Shown: positions 43,979 through 53,631, counted from the stretch's first letter. The stretch: DNA of 64,000 nucleotides from Vreelandella alkaliphila (GCF_016107625.1 NZ_JABASV010000001.1:248001-312000); one strand, 5' to 3'. Notes: generated by a model not told the origin, from the letters alone. Made by a program: numbers and translations.

Positions 43979-44746
43979 ATGTTCGAGGTCAAAGGCGCCA
44001 CCTTTGAAATCAATGGTAAGCAGATTTTAAATCCCATTGACCACAGCTTTCATGAGGGCAAGGTTTACGGCCTGATTGGCCATAACGGCTCGGGAAAGTC
44101 GACGCTGATTAAACTCATGGCCCAGCAGCAACCTACTAGCCAGGGAGAGATTCACTTCGACCAACGCCCACTGAGCGACTGGGGAAACCGCGAGTTCGCT
44201 CGTCAGGTGGCTTACCTGCCCCAGCATTTGCCCAGCGCTGAAAGCCTGACTGGGCGCGAGCTGGTGGCTTTTGGCCGCTACCCTTGGCACGGCCTGTTGG
44301 GTCGCCACAACCAGAAAGACAAAGACGCCATTGATCGCGCCATCGCCCTTACCCACACAGAGGCCTTTGCCGACCGCTTAGTTGATACACTCTCCGGCGG
44401 AGAGCGTCAGCGGGTGTGGCTAGCCATGCTACTCGCCCAGGGCAGTCGTTTCTTGCTGCTCGATGAGCCGCTAGCGGCACTGGATATCGCTCACCAAATT
44501 GAGGTGCTAGCGCTGGTTCGCCAGCTATGCGATGAGCTGAACCTTGGCGTCATTATTGTATTGCATGATATCAATATGGCGTCACGCTACTGTGATGAAC
44601 TGATGGCACTGCATAGCGGTCGCTTGCTGGCCCATGGCAGTCCGGATGATTTGATGAGTTGCAGCACCTTAGAAGCGATTTATGGCCTGCCCATGCAGGT
44701 GATGAAACACCCCAATGGGGAGCACAATATTGCCGTGGCCCAATGA
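43979..44746 (+). CDS. Iron-siderophore ABC transporter ATPase (FhuC-like)
   Basis: A 255-residue ATPase: Walker A GHNGSGKST, Q-loop AYLPQHL, signature LSGGERQR, Walker B FLLLDEPLAALD and switch histidine in VIIVLHDINMASRYCDE. The pattern SLTGRELVAFGRYPWHG is typical of FecE/FhuC siderophore ATPases. It is the probable motor for the fused FhuB permease encoded 2.4 kb to the left on the other strand. A Fur-like box precedes it. Confidence 0.9.
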   Translation: MFEVKGATFEINGKQILNPIDHSFHEGKVYGLIGHNGSGKSTLIKLMAQQQPTSQGEIHFDQRPLSDWGNREFARQVAYLPQHLPSAESLTGRELVAFGRYPWHGLLGRHNQKDKDAIDRAIALTHTEAFADRLVDTLSGGERQRVWLAMLLAQGSRFLLLDEPLAALDIAHQIEVLALVRQLCDELNLGVIIVLHDINMASRYCDELMALHSGRLLAHGSPDDLMSCSTLEAIYGLPMQVMKHPNGEHNIAVAQ

Positions 44747-44829
44747 GATTACCTTGGCCGCTGGCTTTTTCGCGCTTTCGACTGTCGGAATGAATGCTTT
44801 TCGCTATTTAAGTCAACGTTAAGTACCTA

Positions 44830-45918
44830 TCAGGTCAGATGGTTATCCCAGCGGAATTCCTGGGTGACGAGCAACTCGGGCACTGCCGTGTCAGGCGTTA
44901 CACGGTAGAGCCCGCCCTGGCCGGAGGAGACCAGAAAGCCGCCGTTACCATCACAGCGGGCCCCCGCAGCGTCAGGTAACTCCAAGTTAGCGTTCAAGCG
45001 GCCTTGTTCAGCATCCAGCAGCAGCACCCGATTGCCGCGAGGTGCGGTCACCAGAACAGTTGCCGAAACACGGCTAAACGCGACACTAGCGGTGTAGTGC
45101 CGCAGGCTGGCGGTGACCTCATCGGGCAGCGCCAGCTCAGAGAAGTCTCCGGCAGCATCCAGACGACAAATCAGCGGATAGGATTCCCACTCAGGGCCTT
45201 CAAATTGGTATCCGGCGATCACCGTGCCGTCCGCTGCCACGTCCAGATGGCGGCAGCTAAGCTGGTGGTGCGAAGGGGCATGGCGGGCGACTACTTCGCC
45301 ACTGTGGCGATTCATAAGCATTAGCGCCGGGGCCATAGTGTCCAGATTGAGCTTTACCCGGCCGTAGTCAGGGTGAGTCTGGATTCCCCCCAAACCAATC
45401 ACCAGAGTGTCGCCATCTGGCATCAGCCGCAGCTCATGGGGCCCGATACCACCCAGCGGCATATCACGGACATGGGTGTAGTCGTTGGCAGCATCGTAAA
45501 CGCGCACTAGCCCGGCGCTGTCCTCCAAACGATTAGCGGTGACATACAGGTAGCGCCCGTTCAAGTCGAAAACGCCATGCCCGTAGAAGTGATAGCCCTC
45601 CCCGGCCGCAATGGTGTGGGCTAATTGGCGGCTGTCCCCATCGATCACATGCATCCGTGTACCGGGACGGCGAGCGAACAATACTGCCTGGCGGGAATCA
45701 GGCCGTAAACAGCCGCCGTGACAGCGCTCGGGCACTTCGATCATAAAGCGGTTTTTACCATCCAGTGCTACCCCAGCGATGTAATGCTTCCCATCAAGAC
45801 CATCAACCGCGCTAAACAGCCAGTCAGCATTTTCGCGCCCTGGCATCGCCCAGCTCAGCGGTGTTAGTGCCATTACGACACTTCCCAGGCCAGCTTTCAG
45901 CACCTGCCGTCGCTGCAT
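44830..45918 (-). CDS. DUF1513 periplasmic protein, Tat-exported
   Basis: A 362-residue protein with a twin-arginine signal (MQRRQVLKAGLGSVVMALTPLSWA). The rest reads as a beta-propeller-like chain (HYIAGVALDGKNRFMIEVP, GHGVFDLNGRYLYVTANRLEDSAGLVRVYD, GIGPHELRLMPDGDTLVIGLGGIQTHPDYGRVKLNL), matching DUF1513. Members sit beside imelysin and di-heme oxidoreductase genes and are thought to be involved in iron handling, without proven activity. Here it is the last gene of a four-gene operon and starts 3 bases after the second imelysin gene. Confidence 0.85.
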   Translation of the reverse strand: MQRRQVLKAGLGSVVMALTPLSWAMPGRENADWLFSAVDGLDGKHYIAGVALDGKNRFMIEVPERCHGGCLRPDSRQAVLFARRPGTRMHVIDGDSRQLAHTIAAGEGYHFYGHGVFDLNGRYLYVTANRLEDSAGLVRVYDAANDYTHVRDMPLGGIGPHELRLMPDGDTLVIGLGGIQTHPDYGRVKLNLDTMAPALMLMNRHSGEVVARHAPSHHQLSCRHLDVAADGTVIAGYQFEGPEWESYPLICRLDAAGDFSELALPDEVTASLRHYTASVAFSRVSATVLVTAPRGNRVLLLDAEQGRLNANLELPDAAGARCDGNGGFLVSSGQGGLYRVTPDTAVPELLVTQEFRWDNHLT

Positions 45919-45921
45919 AGC

Positions 45922-46953
45922 TCAATCTCCATCGCTAGAATTAAAGCCACGCACCAGGCCAAGCTCGGCCGCAATTTCGGTCCCCAGCAGATAGTTCAAC
46001 TGACCAATATTGAGGTAAAGCGATTGCTGGCCACGAAATGCCTCGTCGTCAAGTGACGTTGTCAGCCCCGGTGGCAGATCACCCGTCTTGGCTAACGTCT
46101 TATCCAGTTGATCACGAAATGCCTCGGCGAGTGGCAGTGCATCGGCTTCACGCAGCAACGCCGAGAGCCCTGGAAGAAACCCCGTCCGCAGCCCTTCAAG
46201 CGTACTTTCCACCAAACGAATGGAGTTACCGCTACGCCAGGCTTCCGCTAAATAGCGGTTAGCGGGCGATCCTTGCAGGCCCATTGGCTCACCAAGACGT
46301 TTCTGTTCGAGGGTTTCGAGCGCTTGAATAGCGTTAGCCAACGTGGTTTCGGTGTAACGCGGGGTATCACGATAGTGCACGCCAAAGGCCTGCCAGTCGC
46401 GTTCCAGCGCGTTACTAGTGTCTGCGAGATGGGTAGAGATAGCCTGCAACAAACCACACATCGCCGGCTCACCAAGTGGCCAGTCACTCATGGCGTCGTC
46501 ATAAAGCAAGTACTCAATAGCCGGAAATCCCTGAATCGCGACGCTATCGCTAGCGATGTCTTCAACCGTTGGCGTGGTGCCAGCTTGCAACCACCCTTCT
46601 ACCTTGCTACCTACTAGGTTCTTGCGGTCTGGCCAAAACTGAAGTTGCCAGCCACGGCTGTTCTGCTCAATGGGTCCAAACTGGACAAAGCGCACCGCCT
46701 GCCAAGCTTGATAAGCACCCAGCCAGTCGCTTTCAAGCCGCTGTTTAAGCGATTCATCGGGAGCTTGGCAAAAACGCGTTGCGCTAGCCTCCAGGCGCTC
46801 AGAGGCATTACTGAGTTCGGCATACTGCTGCGCTATCGCGCTATGCCAGATATCACGCGGTGTATTGGTGTCCGCATCAGCAGAAACCAATGCAGAAAGG
46901 GGGGCCGCTAAAAACGCAACCGCCACCCCCAAACGACGAAGAGAAGCAATCAC
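45922..46953 (-). CDS. Imelysin-family periplasmic protein, short type
   Basis: A 343-residue protein with a Sec signal (hydrophobic residues about 7-25). The imelysin fold is marked by WLGAYQAWQAVRFVQFGPIEQ and the conserved GFPAIEYLLYDDAM, where the canonical HxxE histidine is replaced by Pro (FPAIE). It probably lies in the periplasm and takes part in iron acquisition with the neighbouring proteins. Three bases separate it from the DUF1513 gene. Confidence 0.85.
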   Translation of the reverse strand: MIASLRRLGVAVAFLAAPLSALVSADADTNTPRDIWHSAIAQQYAELSNASERLEASATRFCQAPDESLKQRLESDWLGAYQAWQAVRFVQFGPIEQNSRGWQLQFWPDRKNLVGSKVEGWLQAGTTPTVEDIASDSVAIQGFPAIEYLLYDDAMSDWPLGEPAMCGLLQAISTHLADTSNALERDWQAFGVHYRDTPRYTETTLANAIQALETLEQKRLGEPMGLQGSPANRYLAEAWRSGNSIRLVESTLEGLRTGFLPGLSALLREADALPLAEAFRDQLDKTLAKTGDLPPGLTTSLDDEAFRGQQSLYLNIGQLNYLLGTEIAAELGLVRGFNSSDGD

Positions 46954-47002
46954 ATAAACTCCTTACCAATAGTCGATAGCAGTAACAGAGGCGTCGCAAA
47001 GC

Positions 47003-48442
47003 TCACAGAGACTCAAGAAAGCGAATAAGTTCCGCGCGCTGGTCAGTCGGTAGATGTCGATAGGCTTTGGTGGCCGCCTCTGCTTCGCCACCATGCCAGA
47101 GAATCGCCTCTTCGAGCGTGCGGGCACGGCCATCGTGGAGAAAGCCAGCTCGAGGATTCACCGTTTGTGTCAGGCCAATACCCCACAACGGTGGGGTGCG
47201 CCATTCGCGCCCATCCGCTTGGAATTCACTACGATGATCGGCCAAGGCTTCGCCCATATCGTGGAGCAGTAGATCGCTATAAGGCCATATTTCTTGATTC
47301 GCCAACGCCGCTCGGGGGGCATCCGAGGCGGTACGATGTCGAGGGGTATGGCAGCTTGCGCAGCCCAGTGCGTTAAATGTCTCGGCACCCTGTATTACCT
47401 CAGGATCATCCATGTTGCGGCGCATCGGTACTGCTAGGCTAGAGGCATAGAAGGTGATGAAGTCTGCAATTTCATCGCTGACTTCAGGCGTTCCACCCTC
47501 AGGAAAGGCATCGCACCCCTGACTATCCATACAATCAGTTTGTGGCACTAAGCGAGAAGTTAGCCCCATATCGCCGGCGAAGGCGTGCATGCTCTGCTGC
47601 TCAATGCTGGGTTCACCCGCTTTCCAACCAAAGCGCCCCATCACCGTGGTGCCACTGCGTACATCCCAGACTTGGTTATAACGCCCGGAAATACCATCGC
47701 CATCGGCATCGTTGGGGTCGGCTGCAGCCATCAGGTCTGCTTCAGGAATCGCCTCCAGTAGGCCCAGACCAATCATTGGTGGCGCCAACCGCGGCGACGT
47801 CAGCAGCGTATTTGGTAACTCACCGTAGGCAGGTTCGGCAATTGAGTAAAGCGGCTCCTGCAAGGTAACGCTATGGCCGTCGGCAAAGCCTACTTCCCGC
47901 GGACGGTACTCAATGATTAGTTTGCCCTCCGGCTGCACGCCAGGAATCGCAGAGGTTTGTAGCTGCAAGCCGTAGTTGGGTACCGGCAGCGCGCCCCGTT
48001 GCTCTAGAGTTTCCGGCTCCGCCTGATCGGAAGGCAGCGAAAGACGCAGGAACAACGCGATGGGGGTTTCATCTCCCATCGGCGGATGGCCACGCCCATC
48101 CTTGAGATGGCAGCCTTGACAGCTATTGGTATTAAACAACGGGCCCAGGCCATCACGGGCCTCAGTGCTGGCAGGTGCGACCACCCAGGGGTTGCGGAAA
48201 AAGCTATTGCCGACGCTGAAATCAAGCCGCTTGGTCATCGACATATTACGTAGCGGTAATGAATAAGCGTTGTGATCAAATTGCTCCACTGCCCCATCGC
48301 CACCGCTCATCGGCGACGATTGAATGGCGGGAGATTCAGCCGCCTGTAAAGAGACCACAAACACAGAGGCCGCCAACAGTGCTAAGAAAAGGCAGCATTG
48401 AGCGAGTCGCCTGAAGGCAAAAAAGCGAGATAGGTGGCACAT
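47003..48442 (-). CDS. Di-heme oxidoreductase (DUF1111, cytochrome c peroxidase-like)
   Basis: About 479 residues from the ATG at 48442, with AAGG 7 bases upstream; a 20-codon upstream extension lies inside a hairpin and is rejected. A signal sequence covers residues about 8-35. Two CxxCH heme sites are present, CQGCH (FNTNSCQGCHLKDGRGHPP) and CASCH (GCASCHTPRH). The family is named di-heme oxidoreductase, putative peroxidase. It stands between two imelysin genes and may oxidise or reduce iron in the periplasm; that is inference. Confidence 0.9.
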   Translation of the reverse strand: MCHLSRFFAFRRLAQCCLFLALLAASVFVVSLQAAESPAIQSSPMSGGDGAVEQFDHNAYSLPLRNMSMTKRLDFSVGNSFFRNPWVVAPASTEARDGLGPLFNTNSCQGCHLKDGRGHPPMGDETPIALFLRLSLPSDQAEPETLEQRGALPVPNYGLQLQTSAIPGVQPEGKLIIEYRPREVGFADGHSVTLQEPLYSIAEPAYGELPNTLLTSPRLAPPMIGLGLLEAIPEADLMAAADPNDADGDGISGRYNQVWDVRSGTTVMGRFGWKAGEPSIEQQSMHAFAGDMGLTSRLVPQTDCMDSQGCDAFPEGGTPEVSDEIADFITFYASSLAVPMRRNMDDPEVIQGAETFNALGCASCHTPRHRTASDAPRAALANQEIWPYSDLLLHDMGEALADHRSEFQADGREWRTPPLWGIGLTQTVNPRAGFLHDGRARTLEEAILWHGGEAEAATKAYRHLPTDQRAELIRFLESL

Positions 48443-48469
48443 AAATATACCTTGAGACAAACGACAAAA

Positions 48470-48498
48470 GCCGTCCGACAGCCAAGCTGCCGGACGGC
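48470..48498 (-). terminator. Hairpin with T-rich tail inside the imelysin operon
   Basis: GCCGTCCG and CGGACGGC flank an inner CAGC/GCTG stem with a three-base loop, one mismatch overall; on the minus strand TTTTGTCGTTT follows. It lies directly after the first imelysin gene and before the di-heme gene, so it should reduce transcription of the three downstream genes relative to the first. Confidence 0.6.
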
Positions 48499-48519
48499 TC
48501 ATAAAATCACATGAATGAT

Positions 48520-49800
48520 TTAGAAGCGATGGCCTGCATCATCCGGCTGTAAAGAGGTAACTCCCAGCTCACCGGCTGCTTCTTCAAGGGATGCCGTTTG
48601 CGCCACCAGGGCGAAAATGGCGTCGTTGATCAACTTACTCCCTTGCTCGTTGCCGGGTGCAATCATCATATCAAACGCCATCGGCGAGCTTTCCGCTTCA
48701 GCCTCTTGCTTGATAGCATCGAGCTTGGCCATGGTTGATTCAAGTTGGTCACTCAGGCTATCAGCAAGTGCTTCATTTTGCTGCGACAGCAAGTTTTCCA
48801 ATGATGGGCCTTCTAGGATACTGCCATCCAATCGCTGATAGGTGCCCGTGTAAATATTCTGAATCCCCTGGCCGTTGTAGTAGTGAGAGTTGTGGGTATT
48901 ATCGCTGAAGCAGTCATGCTCATCTTCAAAAGAGTTAGCTTCAAGCGCGACTTTTAAGCGCTCCCCCGCTAGCTCACCCAACGATAGCGACCCCATACCA
49001 AATAGCATACGGCGCAGGCCTTCCTGATCACTTTCAGCTAGCAGTTCCTGACGATAGTTGCCTTCAACTTCCGGCGACCACTGGGCAACCATCCACTCAA
49101 GATCACTGACCAGCAGGTCCGACACTGCATCCAAGTACGTCCGGCGACGATCGCAGTTACCATGGGTGCAGTCATCGCCAGTTTGGAAGTCACTCACCGG
49201 ACGCTCACCACTGCCTGCTTCGAAGCCATTAAGATCCTGCCCCCAGAGCAGAAATTCGATGGCGTGGTAGCCGCTGGCGACGTTGGCTTCTGAGCCACCC
49301 ACTTCGTTAAGGTCAGCTAAGAGCTCTGACGTAATATCACTGACATCCAGGACTTCTCCCCCTATCGTGATACGTTCGTTGGCAATGATATTAGCAGTGG
49401 CCCCTTCATTACCCAGCTCATGTTGATAGCCATCGCTTTCGACATAATCAATCATGCCCTCATCCAGAGGCCAGGCGTTCAGTTGCCCTTCCCAGTCATC
49501 CACCACAACATTGCCAAAACGAAATACTTCGCTTTGCTGATACGGTACCCGTGCTTGCAGCCAGGCTTGCTTCGCTGCGTTAAGAGCCTCTGCTGTGGGG
49601 TTGGCCAGCAATTCGTCGATACGCTCGTTCAACACCTCGGCGGCATTGAGCGCATCGGTGTAATTAGCATGTGCCAAGTCGGCATAGTGATGGACCACAG
49701 CGTCGGCGCTAACGGCATCGTCAGCGGAAACGGCCAAAGGCATCAGCGCGCTAAGCGCAACGAGACCTGCAAGAGGGCGACGGAGCATGATGACAGGCAT
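48520..49800 (-). CDS. Imelysin-family protein (IrpA-like)
   Basis: A 426-residue secreted or outer-surface protein with a signal peptide (residues about 1-26, ending VSADD). The metal-binding motif GYHAIEFLLWGQDLNGF contains the full HxxE pair, and the chain has TAEALNAAKQAWLQARVPYQQSEVFRFGN and the C-terminal conserved QTASLEEAAGELG. IrpA proteins are required for growth under iron limitation in cyanobacteria. AAAGGAC stands 6 bases before the ATG. It leads the operon with the di-heme oxidoreductase, second imelysin and DUF1513 genes. I see no convincing Fur box upstream. Confidence 0.9.
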   Translation of the reverse strand: MPVIMLRRPLAGLVALSALMPLAVSADDAVSADAVVHHYADLAHANYTDALNAAEVLNERIDELLANPTAEALNAAKQAWLQARVPYQQSEVFRFGNVVVDDWEGQLNAWPLDEGMIDYVESDGYQHELGNEGATANIIANERITIGGEVLDVSDITSELLADLNEVGGSEANVASGYHAIEFLLWGQDLNGFEAGSGERPVSDFQTGDDCTHGNCDRRRTYLDAVSDLLVSDLEWMVAQWSPEVEGNYRQELLAESDQEGLRRMLFGMGSLSLGELAGERLKVALEANSFEDEHDCFSDNTHNSHYYNGQGIQNIYTGTYQRLDGSILEGPSLENLLSQQNEALADSLSDQLESTMAKLDAIKQEAEAESSPMAFDMMIAPGNEQGSKLINDAIFALVAQTASLEEAAGELGVTSLQPDDAGHRF

Positions 49801-49973
49801 TACAGTGTCCTTTAAGCGATGGCATTAAGAGGTTAGTGTCGTTTCCCTGCAGTTTAATGTAATTCATTTACTTATGACATTCAATCTCACTTGCATAAAG
49901 ATATGGCGCTTTTATTTGTTAAATACGCGCCTTTTGCATAACGTCATTACTTTCTTATCCTGGGAAGACGGCC

Positions 49974-50840
49974 ATGTTGGATTACAAACTTCTCCATGCC
50001 CTGGCCACAGTAGTGGAGTGCGGTGGTTTTGAACGAGCAGGCGATGCATTAGGACTTTCTCAATCAGCTATCTCTCAACGTATAAAAGCACTGGAAGTAC
50101 GCCTAGGCCAGCCAGTGCTAATGCGTCACCCCAAGCTTTCACCTACACCGGCTGGTCAGCGGCTGCTCACCCACTACCAGCAAGTACAGCTGTTAGAACG
50201 CGACTTACAGCAGACACTACCTACGCTAGATAACGCAACGACCCGACTAAGAATCGCTATCAACGCAGACAGCGTAGTGACGTGGTGGGCAAACGCAGTG
50301 GCAGATATCTGTCAAACCGAGGGCGTATTGCTCGATTTAGTTATTGAGGATCAGGACGTTGGGCTTAACCGTCTGCGAGATGGCGATGTCGCAGCCTGTC
50401 TTTGTTCTACGCCAACACCCATCGCGGGCGCTCGCTGTATTAAAGTAGGCGAGATGCGTTATCTCCCGCTAGCATCACCTGCCTACGTGCAACGCTACTT
50501 TCCTGAAGGCCTTTCTCCAGAAGCTTTTCAGCAAGCCCCGGTAATTGTGTTCGGCCCTCATGACCAGCTTCAGCATCAGTTTCTTGCTCAGTGCGGTTAT
50601 CACGGCCATTTCCCCTACCACCTGTGCCCTTCATCAGAAGGATTTGTGCGTCTCGCCACCGCAGGCATTGGCTACGGAATGGTTCCACAACTACAGGCAC
50701 TAGACCAACTGCAAAAAGGCCACCTTGTCAGCATCGCCCCCGGTCACTCGCTGACAGTGCCACTTTATTGGCATTTTTGGCGCCACAGTGGACAACTAGT
50801 CCAGCGCCTAACTAAAAGTCTGATCTACATCATGCTTTAG
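49974..50840 (+). CDS. argP: LysR-family regulator ArgP
   Basis: A 288-residue LysR regulator. The N terminus MLDYKLLHALATVVECGGFERAGDALGLSQSAISQRIKALE and RLGQPVLMRHPKLSPTPAGQRLL are those of ArgP (IciA), and the ligand domain retains LRIAINADSVVTWW. ArgP activates export of arginine (argO) and other genes in response to lysine and arginine. Here it is not next to the ArgO-like gene at 37409. It is divergent from the imelysin operon. Confidence 0.87.
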   Translation: MLDYKLLHALATVVECGGFERAGDALGLSQSAISQRIKALEVRLGQPVLMRHPKLSPTPAGQRLLTHYQQVQLLERDLQQTLPTLDNATTRLRIAINADSVVTWWANAVADICQTEGVLLDLVIEDQDVGLNRLRDGDVAACLCSTPTPIAGARCIKVGEMRYLPLASPAYVQRYFPEGLSPEAFQQAPVIVFGPHDQLQHQFLAQCGYHGHFPYHLCPSSEGFVRLATAGIGYGMVPQLQALDQLQKGHLVSIAPGHSLTVPLYWHFWRHSGQLVQRLTKSLIYIML

Positions 50841-50981
50841 ACCCAATGTCGGCCACTCGCTTTGAAAGAGGTCTACACTTCGCCTAGGAGCAAAACCCGC
50901 CCAAGGCAGGCAAGGGATCCTAGGCACTAAGACCTAGAAGCGATAAAGCCCAACGCAAAAATAACCAAAATAGCGATATTT

Positions 50982-52775
50982 ATGGATGCTTACTGTTGGT
51001 TAAAGCGCCTTCCGGCTGGCTTGTTAGTGCTTATTATTAGCTGGCATTCCCAAACAAGTGCAGCGGCTACCATCGTCGTCTCTTCCGAGCAGGCGCGTTA
51101 CGATTTAAATGAAGTAAGCGGTTACTGGCATACGTCAAAATCGCTAAACCTGCGTGATATTGTAGCGTTATCCCCCTCATTTCACCCGGTCCGTCACGCC
51201 TCTGATTTGCATTTCGGCTATACACAAAGCGATGTCTGGCTAAAAACGCAAATTCATAATGCATCGCCCCTCCCGGCTACCTGGATGGTTAAATTCGAAT
51301 ACCCATTTTTAGACCATGTCACTCTGTATACGCTGAGAGAACACGCTAGTGACGTTCAGCACAGCGGGATCGCCGTGCCAATTGACGAGCGATCAATCGC
51401 CCACCGACAGGCTGTTTTTCCGGTGATGCTGCTCGGCGGGGAAACCGTGACGCTTTATACCCAGGTAAAAGCCACGGGCAGTAAATTTCTGAGCTATAGC
51501 TTAATGACGCCAGAGGCTTTTTATACTCAGAATGACCAGCATAATTTCTGGCTGGCGACTTACTTCGGCATGCTGCTAACATTAAGCGTTTACAACCTGC
51601 TGCTATTTTTTGTGCTTAAAGAGCACGTATTTCTCTACTACGCTCTATTTGCCTTCGGGTTTACACTGGCAAGTTTGACGTTCAATGGTCTTGGCACGCT
51701 GATGTTTTGGAGCTTCCTAGGCGATAACACCGCGCGCCTGGTAGCGATTGGCTTTACGTTTGCTTCTGCGATGGGAGCCCTATTCACTCAAAGTTTTCTT
51801 AATACAGCCATCTACTGCCCACGCTGGCATCAAATCATTACGCTATTTCGCGGCTACTGCTATATAGCGCTGGTAGCAATGATATTTTTGCCAATTCAAC
51901 CCGCCCTACGCTTAATGGATATAACAGGGTTTGCTGCCTCACTATTAATGCTCGTGTGCGGTATTTATTGCAGTTTGCGCCGCGTGCCTAGCGCCCGTGT
52001 TTTTGTGCTCGCCTGGTCAATATTTCTACTAGGGGCTAGCGTATTCGCACTTCGAAATCTTAGTATTCTACCCGCCAACTTCCTAACCCTTCATGGGATA
52101 CAAATCGGCTCCGCCATTGAGATGTTGCTGCTATCTTTCGCACTGGCCGCACGTTTTAATAAATTAAAATGGCAGAAGGAGCGCGCCCAGGCAGAAACCG
52201 TCGCAATGCTCAAAAAGCAGGAAGCTGTTCTAGAAGCAAAAGTAGCTGCTCGTACTCAGGCACTAGAGAAACTAGCCAACCACGATATGCTCACCGGCTT
52301 GCTTAACCGCAATGGGCTGACGCGCTGTGCAGAAGCGGCTCTTGAACATTGCAAACAAACGCATACATCTTTAGCGCTAGTCATGTGTGACCTTGACTGC
52401 TTCAAACCAATTAACGACCAGTATGGCCATGAGATAGGCGACTTCGTGCTTCAGCAAGTTGCCAAACGTCTCGTGCACGTCGCACGTGGGAGTGATCATT
52501 GCGCGCGCTTTGGCGGCGACGAGTTTATTCTCTTACTAGAGGGGATAACTGATCAGACTGCGTTAGAGGAGATGCGTAACCGTATCGAACAGACCGTTCG
52601 CTCACCTATCAAGCTACCTGATGGCACGTTAGTTAGCGTAGGCGTCAGCATCGGTATTTGTATTAGCCATGACGGTAACGATACGTTAGCCAGCCTGCTT
52701 CGTGAAGCGGATAGCCAGATGTATGCCGTCAAGTCACGCCAAACCACCCGTTACTATGGCTATGGTTCAGCGTGA
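50982..52775 (+). CDS. 7TMR-DISM diguanylate cyclase
   Basis: A 597-residue membrane protein: signal sequence (about 1-28), 7TMR-DISM extracellular domain (about 30-165), seven membrane helices (about 185-385), a coiled coil (QKERAQAETVAMLKKQEAVLEAKVAARTQ region) and a GGDEF domain (about 425-590). The active site FGGDEFILL is intact, and RGSD five residues before GGDEF gives an RxxD product-inhibition site, so it should make cyclic di-GMP with feedback control. It could oppose the REC-EAL phosphodiesterase at 7802, though they are 43 kb apart. Signal unknown. Confidence 0.92.
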   Translation: MDAYCWLKRLPAGLLVLIISWHSQTSAAATIVVSSEQARYDLNEVSGYWHTSKSLNLRDIVALSPSFHPVRHASDLHFGYTQSDVWLKTQIHNASPLPATWMVKFEYPFLDHVTLYTLREHASDVQHSGIAVPIDERSIAHRQAVFPVMLLGGETVTLYTQVKATGSKFLSYSLMTPEAFYTQNDQHNFWLATYFGMLLTLSVYNLLLFFVLKEHVFLYYALFAFGFTLASLTFNGLGTLMFWSFLGDNTARLVAIGFTFASAMGALFTQSFLNTAIYCPRWHQIITLFRGYCYIALVAMIFLPIQPALRLMDITGFAASLLMLVCGIYCSLRRVPSARVFVLAWSIFLLGASVFALRNLSILPANFLTLHGIQIGSAIEMLLLSFALAARFNKLKWQKERAQAETVAMLKKQEAVLEAKVAARTQALEKLANHDMLTGLLNRNGLTRCAEAALEHCKQTHTSLALVMCDLDCFKPINDQYGHEIGDFVLQQVAKRLVHVARGSDHCARFGGDEFILLLEGITDQTALEEMRNRIEQTVRSPIKLPDGTLVSVGVSIGICISHDGNDTLASLLREADSQMYAVKSRQTTRYYGYGSA

Positions 52776-52797
52776 TCATGATGGATAGAAAACTATA

Positions 52798-53355
52798 TCA
52801 GTCAAACAAGCTCATACGTTTCATAACGTTATCGCGCTTGATTCGCCAGTGAAATAGAGCACCCGCAATATGCAGCGTAATAAGCACAACTAACGCCCAC
52901 CCTAAACGCTCATGCCAAACAAACAGCGTTTGCGAAAGCGCTTCGTTTTTGCCCAACAACCCCGGCAAATGCCATTGAAAAAACTCAACAGGAAAGCCGC
53001 CGGTAGCAGTGGCTGTCCAACCAATCAGTGGCATAACCAATAGTCCCGCATAAAGCAAGTGATGCACGCTAGTACTGATAATTCGCTCGAAGGCATTGAG
53101 CGGCGGCTCGTGGTCGGGCACAACAAAAGCTAGCCGCGTAATAATCCTCAGCGTCATTAGCAACAGTATCGTCACGCCTAAGGTTTTATGGCTAGTGTAG
53201 AGCACGTTGGTAAGCGCATTCCCCAGCAAAGCAACGGCGCGTTCATACCCCAGGAAGCCAAGCGTCAGGCCACTTAACAATGACAGCAACACGGCGACTG
53301 CCACTAGCCAATGCAACACTCGGTGAGGATAAATATAGTGATCTAGCTCGTGCAT
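52798..53355 (-). CDS. Cytochrome b561
   Basis: A 185-residue inner-membrane protein with four helices and paired histidines for two b hemes: HRVLHWLVAVAVLL, LYTSHKTLGVTILLLMTLRI, VHHLLYAGLLVMPLIGW and LFVWHERLGWALVVLITLHIAGALFHW. It belongs to the bacterial CybB-type family that passes electrons between quinol and an acceptor such as superoxide. It stands alone between the diguanylate cyclase and the tautomerase gene. Confidence 0.88.
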   Translation of the reverse strand: MHELDHYIYPHRVLHWLVAVAVLLSLLSGLTLGFLGYERAVALLGNALTNVLYTSHKTLGVTILLLMTLRIITRLAFVVPDHEPPLNAFERIISTSVHHLLYAGLLVMPLIGWTATATGGFPVEFFQWHLPGLLGKNEALSQTLFVWHERLGWALVVLITLHIAGALFHWRIKRDNVMKRMSLFD

Positions 53356-53436
53356 TCAGAACTCCTGGCTCATTCGCGTCATGGTAATTAGCTTAGTTCA
53401 GTCAGGTTACGTTAGAAAAACTAATTATCGAGTTCC

Positions 53437-53631
53437 TCACTGAGCAGTATCACGATCAACCCCCATTTGGCCGCCTTTGGACCAATTTTCCCGCGTTACT
53501 TCTTGAAAAAACACCTGCACGCTCACCGGGTCGGTACCATACACATCGCAGAACGCGTCAGTAATACGCTTTGCCAATTCTCGCTTTTGCGCAAGATCAC
53601 GGGGGAATTGCTGGATAGTGACTATAGGCAT
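53437..53631 (-). CDS. 4-oxalocrotonate tautomerase family protein
   Basis: A 64-residue protein starting MPIVTIQ; after Met removal Pro1 would be the catalytic base, as in the family. KRELAKRITDAFCDVYG and VQVFFQEVTRENWSKGG are typical. It works as a small oligomer and would isomerise an unsaturated keto acid; the exact substrate is unknown. No catabolic neighbours are present. Confidence 0.83.
   Translation of the reverse strand: MPIVTIQQFPRDLAQKRELAKRITDAFCDVYGTDPVSVQVFFQEVTRENWSKGGQMGVDRDTAQ

Noticed and set aside
49801..49973. Fur box before the imelysin operon.
   Set aside because: The gap is A+T-rich and has partial matches only; none reaches the quality of the boxes at 41699 and 43922.
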